Positions 55,473 through 64,000 of a stretch of DNA of 64,000 nucleotides are shown one piece after another. The stretch is from Chaetoderma sp. LZ-2023a (taxonomy: Eukaryota; Mollusca; Caudofoveata; Chaetodermatida; Chaetodermatidae): the NCBI GenBank assembly GCA_034401795.1, contig CM067372.1, positions 19,693,722 through 19,757,721 on the forward strand, in the 5' to 3' direction. Under the pieces are notes generated by a model, which made no database searches, was not told where the DNA came from, and saw only the letters and a list, made by a program, of their open reading frames with translations. The position numbers and the translations under genes were made by a program. The stretch's first letter is position 1. Each line of letters begins with the position of its first letter.

Positions 55473-55654
55473 GTTTCGTAATCATGTCCAACTTATTTGT
55501 TGATTGATAGCATATAAAATCAAATTCCTTTCATTGTCCTTGTACAGACTGTAAAGACACGATGACTAAGTATTTGGGTCAAGTAAATGAGAGGCCAACA
55601 CATGTCTAAACGGGGCCTATGTTCGGAAACTTGTACACATATTAAAGGCTATAA

Positions 55655-55800
55655 TATGCATATTTGGAATATTTTGAAATTAAGTAAGTTCGTTTACAAA
55701 TATAAGTTATTTTGTTGAATATTTTGAAATTAATTCAACTGGATGCCACTGTTGCCTACAGTCGAATTCATTTCCAAATATTCAACTGAATATTTTTATA
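55655..55800. mobile_element. Family B fold-back MITE
   Basis: 'ttgaatattttgaaattaat','tcaactgg' faces 'tttccaaatattcaact'. Confidence 0.55.
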
Positions 55801-55886
55801 TTCATGAATTTTTTACTTTATCTGGGATTTTTCGGTGAAATGGCATGTGATTATGCGATAATGTGTAAGTTTGCATTTTAATTTCA

Positions 55887-56137
55887 GTACACAGACACAA
55901 CAGCCATCTCTGAACATGACATATGTTGTGGATGTCAGTAGAGTTGATGAGTTTGTCGACGATCGCGATCCATTAAATCGAAGATTCGACCTCACGAACA
56001 GATCTTATAACGTCACTGCAGAAGTAGTAAATGACTCACTGCCCGATGAATCCATGTCAGACTCTATTTTGAACGAACACGAGGAGACATTTGAAATAGG
56101 AGTTGGAAACCAAGCGGAGCGGTCGGAAGCTGATTAG
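55887..56137 (+). CDS. Possible exon of an unidentified plus-strand gene
   Basis: After a good acceptor (TTTAATTTCAG) the frame stays open for 83 codons to a TAG. It includes MTYVVDVSRVDEFVDDRDPL, RSYNVTAEVVNDSLPDESMS and ends ETFEIGVGNQAERSEAD. The composition (acidic, no low-complexity) looks protein-like and it matches no repeat in the window. It could be a last exon, or start at the internal Met (55917, 73 codons). No upstream exon was found. I do not recognise the protein. Confidence 0.35.
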
Positions 56138-56656
56138 CTCATGTGGATTTTCCTACACAGTGAAGGTGTTATCCTCGGGTTGATTGTAAAAAATGTCATA
56201 CATGAATGTATGAACAGATGGACTGAGAGGGTGACAGACAGACAGATAATTCATGAATCAATTTCCTCAGTCAATCATATGGCATCATAACCAGCTATGT
56301 GACGTGTAGGCTGAAATGCTTAATAGTCCGTCCAGTTGTAAGAATTGTATGTCTTTACTATTTAATATACATGCTGTTGAACATTTTGAAACTAATCTGA
56401 CTGATCGCTGTTGCTGCTATAGGCAAGTCGGTTGATTGATTGGATGGATGGATGGACAGATGGGATTGATCGATTGATTATTTGACTGATTGATGGAATT
56501 TTGTGCTATGTTTATCTAACTCTTCTTGTAAATAATATCATACTACATGATTATTAATGATGGATGGGCGGACGGGTGGATGGATGGACGATTGACTGAT
56601 GGATTACACTAAACAACTCTTGTAGTCATATAATTATTTATCTTTTTTTTATTTCA

Positions 56657-57139
56657 GCGTTCATCAGCTAAACTGGTCTATTGGACGTGTAGCGTGAGAA
56701 ATAAAAATGTCAGATGTCCCGCATCCGTGAGCCAGCGGGGTGATGCACTTGTTTCTTCCAACGAACATATTCATGCAAGCGACCCAGGTATCCTGACAAG
56801 GATGAAATTGTGCAGCAAGGTTTGTCTTCAATTGCCTTGTCTCTCCCTCCCTCTCTCGCGTGCGCACACCGTACGGCTGCATATTCACACTAAAAAAGGA
56901 TGCCAATCTCATCTAAAATGTTGTATTGTACCGATAGATTATGTTTTACAGATTCAATAATTCCATATCCTGTCACATTCCCTTATCTGTATCATAATTA
57001 TCTGATTTGTAATATGGCGTAAATGTTGAACACAGCGAGTGTGTGATGTCATGTAAGTGCCAATGCATTACATTCTTAATCCAGTATTATCATTTATTCC
57101 CGCTCCACTGTCCATGTATTCCTATGATCATGAAATAAA
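56657..57139 (+). other. Possible 3' exon and poly(A) signal of the same unit
   Basis: A strong acceptor (T-rich tract, then ATTTCAG) ends at about 56657. An open stretch follows to 56960, and an AATAAA lies at 57134-57139. It may be an untranslated 3' exon of the 55.9-kb unit. This is weak. Confidence 0.2.
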
Positions 57140-57788
57140 CATCTGATCGGATAGTTCCCCATTCATATGCTAATTAGGCTGTTGGCTGTAACTGATTACC
57201 ACAGAGTATAGAATTGTTCGATCTGTCCTAGCGGCCTAAGTCAATCCCACTATGTAACTCGGTGAACTATTGATCGATCTAGTGTTTTTGAAGTCGATGT
57301 TTGTACGGTAGACCAGGCATCAATATTACTTGAAATTAACATGACACATTCATTGCACATGATTGGCGCTGTTCTGATTGGAAAATAGTTCCTCTAGATT
57401 TTATTATATTGGTCAATTTAATTTTATAATTATTAACTTTTCTTGTATAATTATTATTTTTCAGATTCTGTTTTCCAATGAATTTTATCAAATTTTTATA
57501 TGATAAGATTGTCACCACATTTAGGCATTATATGAATGTTGACGCATTTATACATCAAACCATGTCCTCATTCATCAATCACGTGACAGTGTTTTGGTGG
57601 GAAAATCGCCAACTCCCCCTCATCAGTTCGAAACATATCTTTAAGCAGCCCACACGTCATCTAGGAGCCGCTTATTTTCAAGAGTCCACGAACCCACCAT
57701 GTAAAAATGTTAACGTAATAGTGTGCCTGTGTCGTCTCGTCTTTGTCATCGTCTCAATGTAATCATCGTCATCAGCCATCAGTCGATT

Positions 57789-58020
57789 TTATCTACCCGT
57801 GACGTCATCAATCTAATCGTCTTCAAACCAAATACCAAAGCAAGTGGAACCTGGTGCCTTGCTTAGGTGGGTAGTAGTCTAAATTCTCTACCCATGACGT
57901 CATCAATCTCATCACCTTCAGACCAAATTCCAAAGCAAGCGGAACCTGGTACCTTGTTTGGGTAGGTAGAACTCTATCTTTTCAACCTGTGATGTCATCA
58001 ATCTCATCATCTTCACGACG
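57789..58020. repeat. 95-bp tandem repeat carrying CRE motifs
   Basis: Two and a half units. TGACGTCA occurs at 57800-57807 and 57895-57902, and TGATGTCA at 57990-57997, exactly 95 bp apart. The other shared words are 'caaagcaag.ggaacctgg' and 'cttca.accaaa'. Confidence 0.8.
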
Positions 58021-58039
58021 CTTTCATCCTTCTGAAATG

Positions 58040-58330
58040 TTCAGACTATATTAGCGATTGCTGTCATCTTTTCGAATCTCCGCCATCTTTCGGCCTCGAT
58101 CTTCTGTATCGGTAACTAAGCCGAGTTATCACACGAATCATCTCAGTGTCTTCGAGCTCCTCAATTCAATATCTCGGATCATCTTAGTGCCTTCGACCGT
58201 ATCGTTTCTATTTCGGAATACAGAACATTCTTCCGGCTTCGTCATCCGTTTCTTCACGTGTGTTTTCACTTCCCGTGCCACGACAGATCGGATCTTCATC
58301 TGTTCGCCTTCATTTCGTGACCAGACTTCT
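58040..58330 (-). promoter_or_regulatory. Candidate RRN3 promoter region
   Basis: On the minus strand the sequence is relatively CpG-rich and contains GAAAGATGGCGGAG at about 58078-58091. This resembles the YY1-type AAGATGGCGG element often found at transcription starts of housekeeping genes, and the CRE repeats lie just downstream. It would give RRN3 a first intron of about 4.4 kb. No splice donor could be fixed, so this is a guess. Confidence 0.2.
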
Positions 58331-59895
58331 GTATTCAACGTATTCAAGGTATCTAAGTTTTAACTGTGATTTCTCAAAATTATTTACCATACACCCCGAC
58401 CAACTCGCGCGGTGCAGAGACTGTCCAGATTTTTACGTATGTAACCAAATTTCAAAATATTCTATAAGTAAATTTTCATATTTATTATTGAAATATTTCT
58501 ATTTAAATTGATTGAATATTTGTTTCATTTTGTTATTATTACGTCATTTGTCCAAGTTCACCAACAATCATTCAGTAATCATCATGTACACTTAGTTAGT
58601 TTCTAGTTCCAAGGCCTGAGTAACCAATCAACCAATTCATAACGTAAGTTCTAGATTGGTTGAGTGGTTCATCAGTCTTTTGAATTACCCAATAAATTTC
58701 ATTATTATCCTACCGACTAGCGGTCAAATCGCTATTAAAATACCACTGAACTTGTAATGCATAATCCTTGAATTAAAATATGCATTCAAATTGAATCTAA
58801 GTTTGCTATGCTATTTGGTGATTGCCTCTTTAATAAATTAACCCTTAATGAAAATGAAGGGCTGATTGATTAAAATTTCAATCATCAAATTTCCAAAAAT
58901 AATTTTCTTTCCGCTTATTTACGTATTAATTTATTCAGTTTCTATAGCCATGCTTATAACGCTACACTCGCCCTTTTAAAATACATTAAATATAAGCTTT
59001 AGTTCACTACTCCATCAATATCAATTCATCTACTCCGTTTTCTATCATCTAGTAATGGATGAATGATTAACGTTTTTTCTTTTTTCATAGTTTCATTTAC
59101 AGAATTTTCTCTACCGCACGCAGATAACCATCAAATAGTATTATTCCCAGATACAGATTTTCTGGTTCTGGTAAAGAAATTTAAACAGTTCTTGCCTTTT
59201 GAAAGAGAGATTTGAACTGTTTAACCTTAACTGCTAGAATTTGAATCGACGTATATCTGGATTGATCGGCCGTAAATTTTCTCACTACGATTTCAACGTC
59301 ATTAGATAGATCAACGATATTATTGTGGTCGGTTAATGAGGAGCTCTGAATTTTGATCATAACTTGATCACTGGTATATTGATACTATTGATCAAGTTTG
59401 GCCAAAAAGCAGAGACATGTGAGCTTTAAGTTTAATCCGGAAAGATCATCACCATTGTTTGCCATTATTCAATCCCAATAATCTAATTTGAGTTACAGCC
59501 ATATCCATACCCTGTCCTCCTATCTCCTCAAATTCATTCATTCAATCCGGAATCCTTTACATTGATTCGAAATCCTTCCTATGTCAAAGAGATCTGGTGT
59601 CCTGATATCATAAAATCTACAGCGGCAATATCCCTGTAATTCTTGATGCATTGATACTAAACATTCGAGCCATTTAATTTACACTTTGGGTGATTTCCTG
59701 TTAACTTGAAACTTCTGATCCAGTCATCAAAAAATTGTGTACTTATCATTGGCAGGCTTTTGAGGTCACAGAGGTCAGATTAACCCCTGAGTTGACCTGC
59801 TTGTCCAAACATCATATACTGATGAGCCTTATAACCCCTAGATTTGCTTCCATAGCATAACCATACTTCTAGGTCGTGTCCTTGAAATAACTGTA
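58331..59895. other. No gene seen
   Basis: A+T-rich sequence with frequent stops in all frames. No repeat family of this window was recognised. Confidence 0.4.
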
Positions 59896-59899
59896 GGGG

Positions 59900-60071
59900 T
59901 CAAATTTGACATATTTGACCCATATAACTCGACATTCCTATGATAACACCAAGATCTTTCTCACACACTGTCTCTTCCAGGATAACCTCTGGGTCCTTTT
60001 CAATCATTGTGTATTGTGGCTTGCTATTTGCCCTCCCTAGATGCATTACCTTGCATTTGGTAGCGTTGAAA
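59900..60071 (-). pseudogene. LINE reverse transcriptase fragment
   Basis: The minus-strand frame reads FNATKCKVMHLGRANSKPQY then EETVCEKDLGVIIGM. It matches the segment FNTDKTHVMHFGRNNPQTKY...VEKDLGV of the LINE at 61.5 kb, so it comes from the same broad clade. It is cut at 60072 by a block beginning CAGGGCTGCGG and rich in GGAATT. Confidence 0.75.
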
Positions 60072-60165
60072 CCAGGGCTGCGGTCAATTCTGATTGGAAT
60101 TGATCAGTCAATTCCAATTCAATTCCAGAATTGGAATTGATAATTCTGAGGACTCCGGAAGTGTT
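60072..60165. repeat. GGAATT-rich block
   Basis: 'ggaattgatcagtcaattcc','aattcaattcc' repeats, matching 15.42-15.60 and 17.11-17.26 kb. Confidence 0.7.
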
Positions 60166-61040
60166 CCCCCAATGATTTCTGGAACATTTACAATTCGCTT
60201 CGAAAAAACATAATAAAGTTAACAAAATTTGTAGGAGGCTAGGAGCGATGCAAAACCAGTGTCGATGTGTTAGACAGTCAAAGGACACGACACGCCGCTT
60301 TCATCCCGAACGCAGAGGCTTAGAACTCTTTGTTACTGTATTTCCGTGATCTCCGTTGATCACCTTGTGTATTATATATATAGTAGTATATGAAATATGC
60401 TAATAATTATATAATATGAAATAGGGGGGTAAATTTCAAATGCCTGTGATATTACCAATTTACTGTAACTATCACTATCATCATCATGACTATGGGCTTT
60501 CGCCTTGCAGGAAATCTGTTTTAAAAACTATAAATACAATTATATGTAATGATTTCAGTCTGCTAAATTTTAATAACTAAGGATATACTTCTATGATGCA
60601 TTTTTCGCCAGACAAAGAAAGGGGTAAAACTAAATAAAAGAAATAAACTAGAGTTACCACTTTTCGTGAGGGGTAAGAATAAGAATTTAGTCAAATATCT
60701 AAGATAAATACAGTACGACAGTACTATTGCGAGGGTTTTCAATCAATAGTTTACTTGAATCAACCGTGCCTGAAGTCTGATTTCAATAAACATGAAAATA
60801 TTTCAAAATTCATTGCGAAACACGTTTCACTTTTCTTCTTCTTGACTTGAATTGTCGGTGTAGATCCATGCCTTCTGCTGAGTACGGTTGCATCAACCTG
60901 AATATTATAAATCTGAAGTGAGCCGTATTATCATTCAGAATCTTCCTGTCTTGGTGTCTGATATAGACCAGTCTTCTTATTTGGTGGTAACTGGGTTAGT
61001 CTTTTTTCTCGATATTGGTACAACGGTTACCATCGATCTC

Positions 61041-61061
61041 GGGGGGGGGGGGGGGGGGGGG
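61041..61061. repeat. Poly(G) run, 21 bases
   Basis: 21 consecutive G residues follow 'catcgatctc'. The length is prone to assembly or sequencing error. Confidence 0.95.
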
Positions 61062-61537
61062 CAAAGAATATTTGGGGAGTTTGTGGGAGCGAAAGGCAAA
61101 CCAAAGGGTGGGTCCTGGGGTCATCCCCCAGACAATTTTTAAATCTTGATGCTCGTAAATGGCATCTCCTGCATTTCCAGAGGTGAATATGGACCATAAG
61201 TTGGCTGTTATTTCCGTGATCTCTGTGACAACTGCGAAGAGACTTAGGAACAACTGACTGGAATCATCTACACCAACTTAATGCATCAGAAGCTTGGAAC
61301 TTCCTACACAAAACATTGAACACAGTGAAAGAACAGTATATACCTACAACAAAAAACCATGGCAAGTAAAAGCACCTCTGGATTGATCGGGCGGCAACAG
61401 ATTCACTCAATAGCAAAAAGCGTGCATACAAAAGATACAATGAAACTAAGAAAACTACAGATAACACACTCTACAAAATTGCTAGAAACAAAGCAACAGC
61501 ATGCATCAGAAAATCAAAACAGACATTTGAACGTAAA

Positions 61538-63292
61538 GTGGCAACTGAAAGTAAGAAAAATCCTAAAGCCTTTTGGAACTATGTCAAGAGTAAAACAGTT
61601 CTACGTGAATCAATTAGCAAGCTACCTAACCCTGCAAACGACACCATGACCACAGATGATACAGAAAAAGCAAACATTCTCAACACATTTTTCTCAAACA
61701 TGTTCACTCCAGAAGATCTTCTTTCTACACCAATTATTAACCCCAGAAACAATGGTACCATACTAAAAGACATATTAATAACACCTATTGCCATCGAAAA
61801 TAAACTAAAAGGACTCAACCCCAACAAAAGCAATGGCCCGGATGAAATACCAGTGAGAATACTAAAAGAAGCTGCTAAAGAAATTAGTACACCACTATGC
61901 AAAATTTTCAACAAGTCTCTTGAAGAAGGCATTTTACCCGACATCTGGAAAATGGCAAATGTATGCTGCATACACAAAAAAGGCTCCAAGAATGACCCAA
62001 GCACCTACAGACCAATCAGTCTCACTTCTACATTATGCAAGGTGCTAGAATCTTTTATAGGAGACAGTATTGTAAATTTCCTGGAAACTGCTAATCTATT
62101 TACCAAATGTCAGCATGGATTTAGACGTAAAAGATCATGTAAAACTCAACTACTAGAATACCTGGAGGATTTAACAGCCATGCTTGACTCAAACGAACCT
62201 GTCGATGCAATATATTTAGACTTTTCAAAAGCTTTCGATACTGTGCCACACCAACGACTCCAAACAAAACTGAGAAGCTATGGTATTGGCGAAAATTTAG
62301 TAAAATGGATAGGGAACTACTTATGCAACAGGAGCCAGAGAGTTAGAATTAATGATGCATCATCGGACTGGATTGAGGTGACCAGCGGCGTGCCACAAGG
62401 AAGTGTTCTAGGACCTATACTTTTTCTGATATATATAAATGACCTACCTGATCGATTAACCTGCCACTGCAAAATATTTGCAGATGATACAAAGATGTAC
62501 GGCAACCCAGCTACCAGTCAGATTCAGGAAAACATAAATAAAGTATGTAAATGGTCGCAGACATGGCAACTATCTTTCAACACAGACAAAACGCATGTCA
62601 TGCACTTCGGCAGAAATAACCCTCAAACCAAATACTATATGACAGATACACCTGATCCACATCCTGTATCAACATCATATGTAGAAAAAGATTTGGGGGT
62701 TCATGTCGACAGAAACATCTCTTTTGACATACATATAGGGAACATTGTATCCAAGGCAAACAGTACAATAGGACTAATCAAGAGAACATTTACCAACATT
62801 GATCAATCTACTTTCACGCCACTATACAAATCACTTGTGCGACCCATTCTTGAATACTGCAACTCAGCATGGTCTCCAAGACTGAAAAGGCAATCGCAGC
62901 TATTAGAAAGAGTACAACGCAGAGCAACAAAACTTGTCCCACAAATCAGAGAGTATAGCTACACAGAAAGACTTGAAGCCCTAAATCTAATGTCACTGAA
63001 ATATAGACGGTTTCGTGGAGATTTGATTGAAACATTCAAACTCATCAAAGATCTATATAATATTGATAAGAACTACTTTTTCGAACTGTCCAATGTTACA
63101 CGGACCAGAGGTCATAGGCTCAAGCTCAACATAAAACGTAGCAGCAAAGATATTCGGAAGCACTCCTTCGCAAATAGAGTGGCACCACATTGGAATTCAC
63201 TGCCAACAACAATAGTCGAAGCAACCACAGTCGAAATATTCAAGGGCAAACTAGACATCTTTTTCAAAGAAAGAATATTTGAATTCGACTGA
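61538..63292 (+). CDS. LINE ORF2 reverse transcriptase (N-terminally truncated)
   Basis: The intact frame of 584 codons encodes the reverse transcriptase and C-terminal region of a non-LTR retrotransposon, which copies its own RNA into DNA at a nick. Motifs in order: PDEIPVRILK (111-120), TYRPISLTS (166-174), HGFRRKRS (193-200), AIYLDFSKAFDTV (224-236) with the first catalytic Asp at 228, SGVPQGSVLGP (293-303), and FADD (314-317) with the catalytic pair. The C-terminus has LVRPILEYCNSAW and HSFANRVAPHWNSLP, typical of the group. The true protein began further upstream; this Met is internal. No endonuclease is present, so the copy cannot move by itself. The lack of frameshifts in 1.75 kb implies recent insertion. 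Confidence 0.93.
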   Translation: MATESKKNPKAFWNYVKSKTVLRESISKLPNPANDTMTTDDTEKANILNTFFSNMFTPEDLLSTPIINPRNNGTILKDILITPIAIENKLKGLNPNKSNGPDEIPVRILKEAAKEISTPLCKIFNKSLEEGILPDIWKMANVCCIHKKGSKNDPSTYRPISLTSTLCKVLESFIGDSIVNFLETANLFTKCQHGFRRKRSCKTQLLEYLEDLTAMLDSNEPVDAIYLDFSKAFDTVPHQRLQTKLRSYGIGENLVKWIGNYLCNRSQRVRINDASSDWIEVTSGVPQGSVLGPILFLIYINDLPDRLTCHCKIFADDTKMYGNPATSQIQENINKVCKWSQTWQLSFNTDKTHVMHFGRNNPQTKYYMTDTPDPHPVSTSYVEKDLGVHVDRNISFDIHIGNIVSKANSTIGLIKRTFTNIDQSTFTPLYKSLVRPILEYCNSAWSPRLKRQSQLLERVQRRATKLVPQIREYSYTERLEALNLMSLKYRRFRGDLIETFKLIKDLYNIDKNYFFELSNVTRTRGHRLKLNIKRSSKDIRKHSFANRVAPHWNSLPTTIVEATTVEIFKGKLDIFFKERIFEFD

Positions 63293-63544
63293 ACACAATT
63301 AATTGTGGTGTGGCTTTGGACGTTGCTGTTACACATATGCTTATACAACATATGTGAGCCGTCAATTCCCAAAGTCATAATACAATTATTACATCACAGT
63401 GGACTGATCTTGAAACAGCCTGTGCATCTACATGAACATGCACACATGAAGATAGCTACACGTGTTGTATCCAGACCAGGGTTGCCTGCCCTACCAGTTT
63501 GGCACTGAGGCAATAACAAGCCAATGGCTTATGCCTTGTAAATT

Positions 63545-63575
63545 GATGTTGATGTTGATGTTGATGTTGATGTTA
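63545..63575 (+). repeat. (TTGATG)n tail of the LINE
   Basis: Five copies of TTGATG follow 'gccttgtaaa', marking the 3' end of the LINE. Confidence 0.85.
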
Positions 63576-63924
63576 AATTTTGATTTTTTTTGCCCATTTA
63601 ATTTCATTTTCTTTGTTCTCTCAATTTTTTTAGCCGTCCAGTTGTGAAAACAAAAGGACTGGATGAAAAACTGAATAAACAAAGAAGTTAAATGAAATGG
63701 CTAAAAATAGAATAATTTAATAGTCAACTGAAGGGCCATATCCTGCTATGCAGTTTTTCTCTTTACAAACGAAAATACCTCTCTCGACATCATGTCATGA
63801 GAACCTGTAAAAAGGAAAGAAATTAGTTTTAGAAACACTTATATAGATCGCTGGTAATACGACATTAATCATTCACATAGTTCTCATGATTATTATACAC
63901 AATCTACATAAATATCTAAATAAT

Positions 63925-64000
63925 GTATCAATAATAGGCGGCCAAGATCGGTATACTTATACTTGCGGCCAAGATCGGTATACTAGCGGCCAAGATCATA
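63925..64000. repeat. Short tandem repeat at the window edge
   Basis: Three copies of 'gcggccaagatcggtatact', with spacing differences. It continues out of the window. Confidence 0.85.

Larger units (their letters stand above)
61235..63575 (+). mobile_element. 5'-truncated LINE (CR1/L2/Jockey-like group)
   Basis: The ORF2 frame can be followed from about 61235 (LRRDLGTTDWNHLHQL, NASEAWNFLHKTL) through one in-frame TAA (HGK*KHLWIDRAATDS) into the intact reverse transcriptase ORF. It then runs through a 3'UTR to a (TTGATG)n tail at 63545-63575. The endonuclease domain is missing. A short microsatellite tail rather than poly(A) is usual for CR1/L2-type elements. Confidence 0.85.

Noticed and set aside
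58058-58363. 101-codon plus-strand open frame
   Set aside because: No domain, low complexity of Ser/Phe, no splice partner; the opposite strand is also open, as expected in this G+C-richer patch.

Overview
This is animal nuclear DNA: intron-rich, A+T-rich and dense in mobile elements and minisatellites. There is no sign of a bacterium, phage or plasmid. The repeat families look like those of marine lophotrochozoans, with a bivalve-like mollusc as my best guess at low to moderate confidence. The pointers are long elements opening with an 'AAGAGGCCCAAGGGCC' hairpin and 'CTCACCTGG' and closing with 'GGCCAGGTGAGCTAA', together with TTAA-flanked fold-back elements.

One host gene can be read from start codon to stop: RRN3 (TIF-IA), the RNA polymerase I initiation factor. 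It lies on the minus strand from 53650 to 12429 in 15 coding exons with GT-AG introns. The exon lengths sum to 1770 nt, which is 589 codons plus a stop, and every intron phase agrees. Most exons are too short to stand out as open frames; they were found by similarity to animal RRN3 plus splice signals. The start codon follows a probable 5'UTR splice acceptor, so the promoter and a non-coding first exon should lie above 53.66 kb. I could not fix them.

Layout: 1-12.2 kb, downstream of RRN3, holds fold-back elements (1.1, 3.1-3.97 and 4.0-4.2 kb), Helitron-like repeats (4.5-6.5, 8.8-11.1 kb) and a 42-bp minisatellite (11.1-12.2 kb). RRN3 follows at 12.4-53.65 kb. Intron 12 is almost entirely a degenerate DIRS-type tyrosine-recombinase retrotransposon (18.0-26.9 kb), with a hAT element inside its right terminal repeat and a 5S-rRNA-like segment within it. 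Intron 13 has a 42-bp minisatellite whose units carry inverted nuclear-receptor half-sites. Introns 6 and 7 have three arrays of one 59-60-bp minisatellite sharing the same flank, a second hAT, and LINE scraps. Introns 1-5 hold many TTAA fold-back elements and two further long interspersed repeats. Above 53.7 kb there is a possible plus-strand exon (55.9 kb), a CRE-containing tandem repeat (57.8 kb), a LINE scrap (60.0 kb) and a 5'-truncated LINE with an intact reverse transcriptase (61.2-63.6 kb).

The points most worth a second look are minisatellites that abut four RRN3 splice sites, one array whose every unit looks like a micro-exon, and the receptor-site array. No new enzymatic or defence system was found.
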